Under the pieces are notes generated by a model that saw only the letters and a list, made by a program, of their open reading frames with translations, did no database searches and was not told where the DNA came from. DNA of 55,668 nucleotides from an uncultured Clostridia bacterium (GTDB lineage: Bacteria; Bacillota; Clostridia; Christensenellales; UBA1242), in assembly GCA_944377305.1 (NCBI GenBank), contig CALWEL010000010.1, positions 1-55,668 of the forward strand, written 5' to 3'. Positions 16,621 through 26,884 of this stretch are shown piece after piece (position 1 is the first letter of the stretch; each line of letters starts with the position of its first letter). The position numbers and the translations under genes are program-made.

Positions 16621-17537
16621 TGAGGATTGTATTTTTTGGAACAAATGAATTCAGTGCAACGATTTTGAACGGATTGATTGAAAAGAATAGAGAGATCGTT
16701 GCTGTTGTTTCACAGCCGGATAAAGTCAATGGAAGAAACAATAAAATTACATTTTCTCCAGTAAAGAAATTGGCGATTATGAAAAATATTCCGATTCATC
16801 AATTTGAAAAATTAAATAGAGATGGAGAAATATTAAAGAATTATAATCCAGATCTTTTCATCACGGCTAGTTATGGTCAAATTATTAAACAAAATATTTT
16901 AGATATACCCAAATTTGCGACAATTAATGTACACGCAAGCCTGCTTCCAAAATATCGAGGCCCAGCACCAATTCAATGGGCGATTATGAATGGCGAAAAA
17001 AAGACTGGTATTACAATTATGAAAACGGATATTGGGTGCGATACAGGTGATATTTATTTTGAAAAAGAATTAGATATATTAGATACTGATACTGCAACTA
17101 GTGTATTCAATAAACTAGCCACACTAGGAGTAGAATGCATAAACGAATTTCTAGATAATTTTGAATATTATAAAGATAGACATTATCCACAAGAGGAAGC
17201 TAATGCAAGCTATCTACCTATGATCAAAAAAGAAGATTATCTACTCAATTTCAATCAAAATTCTAAAACCTTGTGTGACAAAATTCGAGCATTGGAGAAT
17301 TGCTATTTTATATATAAAGGAATTAGATACAAAGTTTCTTTTGCTAGTGTATCTAATCTGTTTGGTCAACCGGGAGAGATACTCGCTTGCGATGGAAAAA
17401 ATGGATTTATTATCGCCACGAAAGATAGCGCGATTGAGATCTTATATATTCAGCCAGAGGGCAAGCAAAAGATGTTGGCATTAGCTTATATGAATTCTAA
17501 TAAATTTACAAAAGGTGATATTATTGAAAATTCTTAG
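16620..17537 (+). CDS. fmt: Methionyl-tRNA formyltransferase
   Basis: Formylates initiator Met-tRNA using 10-formyltetrahydrofolate. The 305-residue protein has the Rossmann-type catalytic domain starting MRIVFFGTNEFSATIL, the active-site stretch NVHASLLPKYRGPAPIQWAI (about 101-120), TDIGCDTGDIYF with the catalytic Asp (about 138-149), and a C-terminal OB-like domain (about 205-305). The start codon shares a base with the def stop. The 3' end overlaps rlmN. Intact def and fmt indicate normal formylation-dependent initiation. Confidence 0.95.
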   Translation: MRIVFFGTNEFSATILNGLIEKNREIVAVVSQPDKVNGRNNKITFSPVKKLAIMKNIPIHQFEKLNRDGEILKNYNPDLFITASYGQIIKQNILDIPKFATINVHASLLPKYRGPAPIQWAIMNGEKKTGITIMKTDIGCDTGDIYFEKELDILDTDTATSVFNKLATLGVECINEFLDNFEYYKDRHYPQEEANASYLPMIKKEDYLLNFNQNSKTLCDKIRALENCYFIYKGIRYKVSFASVSNLFGQPGEILACDGKNGFIIATKDSAIEILYIQPEGKQKMLALAYMNSNKFTKGDIIENS

Positions 17538-18552
17538 CGATTATTCTTTGAATGAATTGTATGTAATGTTGGCGAAATATAAAAAGTTTCGTGCCAAACA
17601 GATTTTTGACGCAATTATTCAATCCAAAGATTATGAAGAAACGAACTTACCCAAATCAATGATAGACTGCTTGAAATCTGAATATATATTAAAACCGATC
17701 AGCATATATAAAGTTTTGACAAGCAAAGATGGGACGAAAAAGTATCTTTTGCGTCTTCACGACAACAATTTAGTCGAATGCGTATTTCTAAAGCAAAATT
17801 ATGGCAATACGATTTGTCTTTCTACACAAGTCGGATGTAGAATGGGATGCAAGTTTTGTGCATCTACACAAAACGGATTGATACGTAATCTCAGTGCAGG
17901 AGAGATGCTATCTAGTATAAGCATAGTAAATGCAGATAATGGCAAGTGTACTGATAGAAATTTTACAAACATTGTCCTTATGGGAAGCGGAGAGCCGTTT
18001 GACAACTATGATAACGTCATAAAGTGGTTGGAACTAATTACCGATGAGAATGGATTTCATCTAAGTGAGCGTAATATCTCCCTTTCTACCTGCGGACTAG
18101 TTGACAAAATATATAATTTCGCTGATTTGAAATTCAATATCACACTATGCGTTTCGCTCCACGCCACAAATGATGAAGCGAGGAGGCAAATTATGCCGAT
18201 TGCCAATAGATATTCAATTGATGAAATAATTAAGGCGTTAAAATATTATATAAGCAAAAATAATAGACGTATAGTTTTTGAATATTGTTTAATAAAGGGT
18301 ATTAATGATAGTTTGGAAAGTGCAAAAGAATTGTCCAATCTGAGCAAAGGATTAAACTGTCACGTAAATGTAATATGCTTGAATCAAAATGGAGGCCCGC
18401 TCAAAGCGACGACTAAGAGAGAAGCATTTATATTTGTAAAAAAATTAAATGAATTTGGTGTGAGCGCAACTGTTAGGCGTAGTCAAGGAAGTGATATTGA
18501 AGGGGCTTGCGGGATGCTACGTGCCAAGACATTAAATCTTTCAAAAAAGTAA
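17524..18552 (+). CDS. rlmN: 23S rRNA (adenine2503-C2)/tRNA methyltransferase RlmN
   Basis: Radical-SAM enzyme that methylates A2503 of 23S rRNA and A37 of some tRNAs. The product of about 342 residues has the radical-SAM cluster motif CRMGCKFC (Cys 105, 109, 112), preceded by CLSTQVG, the MGSGEPFDNYD SAM-binding stretch, SLHATNDEARRQIMPI, and a late Cys in EGACGML that forms the methyl-carrier pair. Two starts are possible: GTG at 17515 and TTG at 17524. AAAGGTG sits correctly for the TTG, so 17524 is preferred; both lie inside the end of fmt. It is the last gene of this operon. Confidence 0.94.
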   Translation: MKILSDYSLNELYVMLAKYKKFRAKQIFDAIIQSKDYEETNLPKSMIDCLKSEYILKPISIYKVLTSKDGTKKYLLRLHDNNLVECVFLKQNYGNTICLSTQVGCRMGCKFCASTQNGLIRNLSAGEMLSSISIVNADNGKCTDRNFTNIVLMGSGEPFDNYDNVIKWLELITDENGFHLSERNISLSTCGLVDKIYNFADLKFNITLCVSLHATNDEARRQIMPIANRYSIDEIIKALKYYISKNNRRIVFEYCLIKGINDSLESAKELSNLSKGLNCHVNVICLNQNGGPLKATTKREAFIFVKKLNEFGVSATVRRSQGSDIEGACGMLRAKTLNLSKK

Positions 18553-18755
18553 TTTTCAAATTAGATTTGTTTCAATACAATTGATCTAAAGATATTAAAA
18601 TTTTTAAAATCGCACAATATGCAATGATTAAGCAAGCGTATAAAATCAGTTTATTTATTTAATAAAAATATAAATTAATAATATGCAAATTCATTTTAAA
18701 AAATTTAGTATAGTATGTTTTTTTATAAATTTCATTTTTTAAATTTTAAAAATTA

Positions 18756-18764
18756 TGATATAAT
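18756..18764 (+). promoter_or_regulatory. Extended -10 promoter of the rpe-like operon
   Basis: TGATATAAT gives an extended -10 with perfect TATAAT at 18759-18764, 21 bases before the start codon. No good -35 is present. The gap from 18553 shows nothing else. Confidence 0.55.
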
Positions 18765-18785
18765 AGATATAAATTAGGAGATAGT

Positions 18786-19445
18786 ATGCAAAAAGTTGTA
18801 GTGTCTGCATCCAGTTTGCCTGCGGGCAGAAATATGTCGAGTCAAATTGATTATTTGCAAAGAGTGGGCAACTTCGGTGCTGATATGTACCATTTGGACG
18901 TTATGGATGGTGTTTACGTTAAAGCAAAAAGCATTGATTATACCTATTTTGAGCAGATGAAAGAAAAATCTGCTCTATTGTTTGACGTTCACTTGATGGT
19001 CGCAAATCCTGACAAACACATAAACAAGTATATCAAGTCAAAAGCAGATATACTTACAGTCCATTATGAAACGTTTTCAAAGGACGATGCACTTATCAAG
19101 ACATTGAAAAAAATACGCAAAAATAAAAAAATGGTAGGTTTAGCAATAGACATTGACACGGAGATTGAAGCGATCGAAAAATTTTTGAAATACATTGACC
19201 TCGCCGTTATTCTTTGTGTAAAGGTCGGTAAAGGCGGGCAGGAATTTAATATTGAAGCGCTGAATAAAATTAAGCTACTAAGATCGTTGAGCAGTGAAAT
19301 TTTGATCGAAGCAGATGGTGGAATCAATGCGGAGACTGCCAAACAATGCGTGAAAGCGGGAGCAGATATATTGGTGAGCGGAAATTTCATCTACACTAAC
19401 GATACCTATGAAGCAATCTGCAAATTGAAGGGCAAGAATGGATAA
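18786..19445 (+). CDS. Ribulose-phosphate 3-epimerase family protein
   Basis: A 219-residue TIM-barrel protein related to Rpe, which interconverts ribulose 5-phosphate and xylulose 5-phosphate. Expected catalytic residues are present: Ser in VSASSL, His and Asp in YHLDVMDG, His in DVHLMV and Asp in EADGGIN. The loop that reads MTVxPGFGGQxF in most Rpe proteins reads LCVKVGKGGQEF here, and the N-terminus lacks the usual PSILSAD. Substrate could therefore differ, for example another ketose phosphate. AGGAG precedes the start. The gene overlaps rsmE by eight bases. Confidence 0.82.
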   Translation: MQKVVVSASSLPAGRNMSSQIDYLQRVGNFGADMYHLDVMDGVYVKAKSIDYTYFEQMKEKSALLFDVHLMVANPDKHINKYIKSKADILTVHYETFSKDDALIKTLKKIRKNKKMVGLAIDIDTEIEAIEKFLKYIDLAVILCVKVGKGGQEFNIEALNKIKLLRSLSSEILIEADGGINAETAKQCVKAGADILVSGNFIYTNDTYEAICKLKGKNG

Positions 19446-20133
19446 TAGATTTTATTTTGATGCAAAAAATCATTTAAACATAGAATTCATAGGTCAAGAA
19501 TATATTCATCTAACGAAAGTCAGAAGATGCAAAGTAGGAGATTTGATCGTTGGTTTTAATGGAGACGGATTTGATTATCATTTGAAAATCGCGACGATTA
19601 CAAAAGATAAAGTCATTGCCACAATTATTGACAAGCAAAAAAATAGATCTTATGATGATGTGAATATAGTAGTTTATCTGGCATTAATAAAAAATGATGC
19701 ACTGACTAGTGCGATCGATTATCTAGCAGAGTTGAATGTGAAGACTGTCAAATTGTTCAAGAGTGATTTTAGTGTAGTGACAATTGACGAAAAAAAATTG
19801 AATAAATTAAATCAAATATCAATCCAAGCGAGCAAGCAATGCGAACGTGCAGATATTATGAAAGTCGAATTGATAGAAAAGTCTGATATAAAAAATGATA
19901 TTAAAAAATATAAGAATCGTTATTTTGCCTATGAAAATTCAACTGATGGCATTAAAAAATTTTTAGGGGATTTTGCTGTCATCATCGGTCCAGAGGGTGG
20001 GTTTTCTCGAGAAGAAGTGAATTATTTTTCGAGTTTTGCCGATACTATCAGCATATCAAAGACTATTCTCAGAGCAGAAGTGGCTTGTGTCAGTGCTGTG
20101 AGTGCATTGAAGGCGGTGAGAGATGCTGGTTAG
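19438..20133 (+). CDS. rsmE: 16S rRNA (uracil1498-N3)-methyltransferase
   Basis: SPOUT-class enzyme that methylates U1498 of 16S rRNA. The 231-residue protein begins with a PUA-like RNA-binding domain (NRFYFDAKNHLNIEFIGQEYIHLTKVLR-like pattern) and ends with the trefoil-knot SAM site, marked by IIGPEGGFSREEV (about 181-193) and ISKTILRAEVACVSAV. The start overlaps the previous gene by eight bases, and the 3' end overlaps mtaB by 11 bases. The rsmE-mtaB pair (yqeU-yqeV) is conserved in Bacillota, usually after prmA, which is not present here. Confidence 0.94.
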   Translation: MDNRFYFDAKNHLNIEFIGQEYIHLTKVRRCKVGDLIVGFNGDGFDYHLKIATITKDKVIATIIDKQKNRSYDDVNIVVYLALIKNDALTSAIDYLAELNVKTVKLFKSDFSVVTIDEKKLNKLNQISIQASKQCERADIMKVELIEKSDIKNDIKKYKNRYFAYENSTDGIKKFLGDFAVIIGPEGGFSREEVNYFSSFADTISISKTILRAEVACVSAVSALKAVRDAG

Positions 20134-21370
20134 TGTTATAACGCTTGGATGCAAAGTCAATGAATATGAGAGTCAATCCATTTTGAATCAGTTGAAATCT
20201 GCTGGGTATGAAATACGAGAAGGCTTGGAGATAGCAGATGCATATATAGTCAATACTTGTGCCGTGACGAACACGGCAGAGAGAAAATCACGTCAGGTGC
20301 TTGCAAAAATTTTTAAGCTCAATCCAGAGGCAAAAGTGGTGGTTTGTGGTTGCGCTGTTGAGAATAACCCAAGTCAATTCTTAAAAAACAAGAATGTGAT
20401 AGCGATTTTAGGGAATGAAGGCAAAAATGAAATCGTAAAATTTATAAAAGCGAAAAATCGCAATCTTCAAAAGATCAATAATGAAATGTATATAAATACT
20501 GCACGTCCTATAGAAACTCGTACGAGACAATATATTAAAATTCAGGATGGATGCAATTATTTTTGTACTTATTGCATCATACCATATTTGCGCGGAAGGA
20601 GTAGAAGCAGGAATATCAATGATATCTTGGATGAGATCAAGCACACAAATGCAAATGAGATTGTTCTAACTGGAATTAATATGTCTGACTATAGAATAAA
20701 TGGAGAACTCGCATTGAAAACGCTAGTAAAAGAAATAGATAAATTGAATGTACGATTTAGAATATCCTCATTGGAATGCAACGTGCTAGATGATGAGATG
20801 ATATATTTATTGGGTCGATCCAAAAATTTCTGTCCACATTTCCATATTAGTTTGCAATCAGCGTGCAACGCGACATTGAAACGGATGAATAGGCGTTATA
20901 CAATAGAAGAATATATTGATATAGTGAATAAAATTAGAAAAAAATTCCCTTTAGCGTCAATATCTACAGATATTATAGTAGGATTCAAAGGTGAGACTGA
21001 AGAAGAATTCAATACAACAGTTGAAAATCTAAAGAAAATCAACTTTAGTTTTATCCATATATTTCCGTATAGTGAACGAAAAGGCACAGTGGCGACAAGG
21101 CTACAAGGCACTGTCGACAAATGTGAGCAGAAGAAAAGAGAGCACATCTTGCAACAAATCAATTTAGATTGCAAAGAAAAGTTTTACAATCAAAACAAAA
21201 ATACAATTCATAAAGTTTTGATTGAAGAAGTTGTTGACGAAAAATTTTCTTTGGGATATACTGGTAATTATATATACACATATATAGATGCAAAATGCAA
21301 ACCTGGTGAAATTGTAGAGGTCAGACTTACTGATCTATATAATAATGGTATGAAAGCGATTTTAATTTAG
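20123..21370 (+). CDS. mtaB: tRNA threonylcarbamoyladenosine methylthiotransferase MtaB
   Basis: Radical-SAM enzyme that adds a methylthio group to t6A37 of tRNA. The 415-residue protein has the N-terminal methylthiotransferase domain with three cluster cysteines (TLGCKVN, VNTCAVT, VVCGCA), the radical-SAM motif CNYFCTYC (Cys 144, 148, 151) and the YLRGRSRSR stretch typical of MtaB rather than MiaB, and a C-terminal TRAM-like domain. All cluster ligands are present. It overlaps rsmE and is followed after nine bases by the HIT gene. Confidence 0.94.
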   Translation: MLVSVITLGCKVNEYESQSILNQLKSAGYEIREGLEIADAYIVNTCAVTNTAERKSRQVLAKIFKLNPEAKVVVCGCAVENNPSQFLKNKNVIAILGNEGKNEIVKFIKAKNRNLQKINNEMYINTARPIETRTRQYIKIQDGCNYFCTYCIIPYLRGRSRSRNINDILDEIKHTNANEIVLTGINMSDYRINGELALKTLVKEIDKLNVRFRISSLECNVLDDEMIYLLGRSKNFCPHFHISLQSACNATLKRMNRRYTIEEYIDIVNKIRKKFPLASISTDIIVGFKGETEEEFNTTVENLKKINFSFIHIFPYSERKGTVATRLQGTVDKCEQKKREHILQQINLDCKEKFYNQNKNTIHKVLIEEVVDEKFSLGYTGNYIYTYIDAKCKPGEIVEVRLTDLYNNGMKAILI

Positions 21371-21379
21371 GAGGTTAAT

Positions 21380-21718
21380 ATGGTAGAAGATTGTGTATTT
21401 TGTAAGATTAGAAAAGGCGAGATCCCAAGCACTGTTTTGTATTCTGATGATGATTTTATGATTATTAAGGATATTAATCCGCAGGCCAAAATCCATCTTG
21501 TAGCAATTCCGAACATTCACGTTCCATACATAGATATGATGACGGAAGAAGGGGCTTGTATCCTTGGGAAAATTATTTCAAAAATTTCTCACCTTCAAGA
21601 AGAACTTGGTATCACTGGAGGCTATAGATTAGTCGTAAATCAAGGAGAGAATGCTCATCAAACAGTTGCTCACGTACACATACACATTTTAGGAGGAGAA
21701 AAGCTGAAAGATTTTTAA
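21380..21718 (+). CDS. HIT-family nucleotide-binding protein (HinT-like)
   Basis: A 112-residue purine nucleoside phosphoramidase-type protein. It starts CVFCKIRKGEIPSTVLYSDD, the usual HinT beginning with a CxxC pair, and ends with the histidine triad HVHIHILGG (about 97-105). It would hydrolyse AMP-linked amines; the physiological substrate is not known. GGAGGT lies six bases before the start, immediately after mtaB, so it is the last gene of the rpe-rsmE-mtaB-HIT unit. An imperfect AT-rich hairpin (AATTTGA/TCAAATT, 21717-21740) follows the stop, without a strong T run. Confidence 0.93.
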   Translation: MVEDCVFCKIRKGEIPSTVLYSDDDFMIIKDINPQAKIHLVAIPNIHVPYIDMMTEEGACILGKIISKISHLQEELGITGGYRLVVNQGENAHQTVAHVHIHILGGEKLKDF

Positions 21719-21874
21719 TTTGACTTCATTAAATCAAATTCATTTAATAAACTTAATCATTTCAAATGAATATTCATATTAACATAAAACCCATAGATTC
21801 AAAATATAAAAGAGTCTTTCAATCAGTTGAAAAGGATATAATAGTAAAATTCATATAAAATTTAATAAAAACTG

Positions 21875-21903
21875 TTGACAATAATGTTTTTTTAGATTAA
21901 TAT
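21875..21903 (+). promoter_or_regulatory. Promoter of rpsU
   Basis: TTGACA (21875-21880), 17 bases, TAATAT (21898-21903). Confidence 0.65.
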
Positions 21904-21942
21904 AAGATATAGATTATATACATTAAAAAGGTGGTGAAAAGA

Positions 21943-22131
21943 TTGACAACAGTTCGTTGCGGAGAGAATGAATCTCCAGAGAGCGCTTTGAAAAGATTCA
22001 AACGCAAATGTCAGAAAGATGGCATAATTGGAGACTTGAAAAAGAATGTAGAATATAAAAAGCCTAGCGTTCGCCGAAAAGAAAAGAGCAAGGCTGCTAG
22101 AAAACGTGCTATGAAACGCAATCGTTATTAA
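21943..22131 (+). CDS. rpsU: 30S ribosomal protein S21
   Basis: Small basic ribosomal protein of 62 residues: TTVRCGENESPESALKRFKR at the start and a C-terminal run of RRKEKSKAARKRAMKRNRY. The frame is open from two GTG codons at 21931 and 21934, but those belong to the SD AAGGTGGTG; the TTG at 21943, six to eight bases later, gives a protein starting exactly like other S21 proteins. A TTG start for a ribosomal protein is uncommon. The gene has its own promoter and terminator. The usual neighbours yqeY and phoH are absent. Confidence 0.93.
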   Translation: MTTVRCGENESPESALKRFKRKCQKDGIIGDLKKNVEYKKPSVRRKEKSKAARKRAMKRNRY

Positions 22132-22132
22132 T

Positions 22133-22158
22133 TCACTAGTTCAACTAGTGATTTTTAT
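22133..22158 (+). terminator. Intrinsic terminator after rpsU
   Basis: TCACTAGT and ACTAGTGA pair perfectly around TCA and are followed by TTTTTATT, directly after the rpsU stop. Confidence 0.9.
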
Positions 22159-22376
22159 TGGTGGCTTAGTTAAAAAATTTTGATTTAGGCAATTAATAAA
22201 TTTTTCAAAACTAGTTATTTTAGTATATTAAAATTTTAAGATAAAAATTTTGCATTTGAGATATAAATCAGTTTAATTAATTATTGGATTTGTTAATTTT
22301 TAATCAAATGTTAATTTATTAGATTGAAAATTATTTTTGTGCAAAAGAAAAAAATATATTTTTGAAGATAAAAACA

Positions 22377-22405
22377 TTTTGTTTTTTCTTTTTATTTGGT
22401 ATAAT
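22377..22405 (+). promoter_or_regulatory. Promoter of pcrA, predicted leaderless
   Basis: TGGTATAAT is an extended -10 with perfect TATAAT (22400-22405). Six bases separate it from the ATG at 22412, so the transcript should start at the start codon. No SD is present. The -35 region is weak (TTTTGT). Confidence 0.6.
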
Positions 22406-22411
22406 TGATTT

Positions 22412-24652
22412 ATGAATTACAAGACATTATTGAACGAAGAACAATATAATGCAGTGGTGTGTACTGAAGGTCCTGTCCTTGTTAGTGCTGGGGCGGGCAG
22501 TGGGAAAACACGCCTTTTGACATATAGAATTGCCTATTTAATTACAGAATGCAAGGTTCCAGCTCAAAAGATTTTGGCAATTACTTTCACGAACAAAGCT
22601 GCTAATGAAATGAAAGAGAGGATTCAAAAAATCGCACCAGATGGCGAACTCGTTACAGTGAGCACTTTTCATAGTTTTTGTGCGAGGATGTTACGCTCAT
22701 ATTCTAGTTTTATTCCCAATTACAAGGAAAATTTTACAATTTATAGTGAAAATGATACAAGCAAACTGATGAAAGATATTTTTAAGCAGATGAATATAAC
22801 GGACGAAAATATAAAGGATGAATTCAAGCACAATATCTCAGTTTTGAAAAATGATAATATCTCAATTGAAGAGTATGTAAAAATCTTCAAATATGATAGA
22901 AATATTGTTGATTTTGAAAAATTTTATAGGACATATCAATCTGAACTTGTTAAAAATAATGCTATGGATTTTGATGACCTTTTGATCAATTTCTATAATC
23001 TTATTAGCACCAATCAAGACGTATTGAAAAGCATTCAAAATAAGTACACGTACTTTAGTGTAGATGAATTTCAGGATACCAATCAAATTCAGTATGATAT
23101 TGTGAAATTGTTGGCTCAGAAAACGAGAAATATTTTAATTGTAGGAGACGAAGATCAATCTATTTATGGTTGGCGGGGAGCAAATATTGATAACATTTTC
23201 AATTTTACGAAAGATTTTCCAGAAGCTAAAATATTCAAACTGGAACAAAACTACAGAAGTACGAAGAAAATTTTAGACAGAGCTAATTTAATAATCAAAA
23301 ACAATCGTAATAGATTGGAAAAGAAATTATACACAGATAATGAGGAAGGTACAGATGTATTTTATTATCAAGCGATGAGCGAAACCGATGAAGCCGATTT
23401 TGTGGTGCAATCAATCATTCGCTCACATAACGATGGTGTGCCATATAATGAAATGGCGATATTGATGCGACTAAATGCGCTCAGTAGGACATTTGAAGAA
23501 AAAATGCTCAATTACAATATCCCACACGTGATGTATAATGGTTTCAAATTTTTTGAGCGTGCAGAGATAAAAAGCGTGTTAGCGTATCTTACAGCGATTG
23601 TCAATCCGAGTGATGATATATCCTTTGCGCGTATTATCAATTTTCCAAAACGAGGCATTGGAGAGACCAGTGTAGAGAAATTGTTAGAAATATCAGCTAA
23701 GGATCGCATTCCACTAAAAGAAGTGGTTATGAACTATGAAAAAGAAATTTTGCCAACCCCTTTGAAAGACAAATTGAAAGATCTGAAAGCTTTATTTTTA
23801 GATTTGCAAGAAAATATTGATAAACTTGGTATGTATGAATTTTTTACATATATGCTTGAGAAAACTAATATTTTAAAATCATTTGATCTGGAGAACGAGC
23901 AAGATTACGAAAGATATTTAAACGTCGGTTCATTAGTCAATTCAGTACGCGAATTTGAAGAGGTCAATCAAGGAGCAACAATTGTCGATTATTTGCAATC
24001 AGTGACGCTATCTAGTGCAATGGACAGCGATGATGGAAAAGGCGTTGTGATTGCTACCGTTCACGGTGCAAAAGGACTTGAATTTGATAATGTTTACATT
24101 GTCGGTTGCGAAGAAAAGATTTTCCCTATATCACGAAATGATAGCGAAGATATAGAAGAAGAAAGACGGCTGATGTATGTGGCAATTACACGTGCTAAGA
24201 AAAATTTGGTTCTCACCAGTAGTTCATCTAGATATCTTTATGGAAGGCGAGAATATAGTGTGAAATCACGTTTTTTATACGAGCTAGATATAGTCGTTGA
24301 CAGACAAATAAATTCAAGTCAAACTTCATATAATAATTATAATATATTCAATAGTTATAGTAAAAATAATAAATTAAACAATTATAATAAAACAGGAGGA
24401 AATATGAATAATTTAGAATCAAATCAAAACAAATCATTTAATTATACTTTCAATAAGAATACAATAGAAAAGAAATCTATTGATTTTTCAAAAATAAAAT
24501 TGGGAGCGAAAGTCAATCACCCTAAATTTGGACAAGGAGAGATAACGGAACTAACTCCGAATTCGAGCAATCATTGCGTGAAAATAAAGTTTGAAGGAGT
24601 TGGTGAAAAGATGCTATCTCTAGACTATGCACCTATAGAATTTATCGACTAA
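22412..24652 (+). CDS. pcrA: DNA helicase PcrA/UvrD
   Basis: Superfamily 1A 3'-5' helicase for repair and for removing obstacles to replication. The 746-residue protein has Walker A GAGSGKT (about 27-33), motif Ia AITFTNKAANEMKERI, motif II DEFQDTN (about 218-224), motif III GDEDQSIYGWRGA, motif IV QNYRST, motif V TVHGAKGLEF and motif VI YVAITRAKK. An Asn/Ser-rich linker leads to a C-terminal tudor-like domain (KLGAKVNHPKFGQGEI), as in PcrA. There is no SD; an extended -10 box ends six bases before the ATG, so the mRNA is probably leaderless. ligA follows, a common PcrA neighbour. Confidence 0.95.
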   Translation: MNYKTLLNEEQYNAVVCTEGPVLVSAGAGSGKTRLLTYRIAYLITECKVPAQKILAITFTNKAANEMKERIQKIAPDGELVTVSTFHSFCARMLRSYSSFIPNYKENFTIYSENDTSKLMKDIFKQMNITDENIKDEFKHNISVLKNDNISIEEYVKIFKYDRNIVDFEKFYRTYQSELVKNNAMDFDDLLINFYNLISTNQDVLKSIQNKYTYFSVDEFQDTNQIQYDIVKLLAQKTRNILIVGDEDQSIYGWRGANIDNIFNFTKDFPEAKIFKLEQNYRSTKKILDRANLIIKNNRNRLEKKLYTDNEEGTDVFYYQAMSETDEADFVVQSIIRSHNDGVPYNEMAILMRLNALSRTFEEKMLNYNIPHVMYNGFKFFERAEIKSVLAYLTAIVNPSDDISFARIINFPKRGIGETSVEKLLEISAKDRIPLKEVVMNYEKEILPTPLKDKLKDLKALFLDLQENIDKLGMYEFFTYMLEKTNILKSFDLENEQDYERYLNVGSLVNSVREFEEVNQGATIVDYLQSVTLSSAMDSDDGKGVVIATVHGAKGLEFDNVYIVGCEEKIFPISRNDSEDIEEERRLMYVAITRAKKNLVLTSSSSRYLYGRREYSVKSRFLYELDIVVDRQINSSQTSYNNYNIFNSYSKNNKLNNYNKTGGNMNNLESNQNKSFNYTFNKNTIEKKSIDFSKIKLGAKVNHPKFGQGEITELTPNSSNHCVKIKFEGVGEKMLSLDYAPIEFID

Positions 24653-26672
<2,020 letters not shown>

Positions 26673-26740
26673 GACCTTAGTCAGACTAAATTATTTATAT
26701 TTCAATGAATAATATTAATATCTTATAGAAATTAACAATA

Positions 26741-26777
26741 AAATCGCTTAAAAAAAATTATAAGTGATTTTTTATTA
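26741..26777 (+). terminator. Intrinsic terminator after ligA
   Basis: AAATCGCTTA pairs with TAAGTGATTT (one G-T pair) across a 10-base loop and runs into TTTATTAT. Confidence 0.7.
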
Positions 26778-26812
26778 TCTTATTGAATTTAATTTGAAAA
26801 ATATTAAAATTT

Positions 26813-26821
26813 TGATATAAT
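26813..26821 (+). promoter_or_regulatory. Extended -10 promoter of smc
   Basis: TGATATAAT, with perfect TATAAT at 26816-26821, about 64 bases before the smc start; no clear -35. Confidence 0.5.
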
Positions 26822-26884
26822 TGATTAGATTGCAAATAACAAAAGATGTAATTTATTTTGTAATTCTTTATAAATGGAGTCAGA

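Noticed and set aside
21805..21835. Small hairpin TTTCAA-TCAG-TTGAAA upstream of rpsU
   Set aside because: Only six pairs, no T tract, and such AT-rich inverted repeats are expected by chance here.
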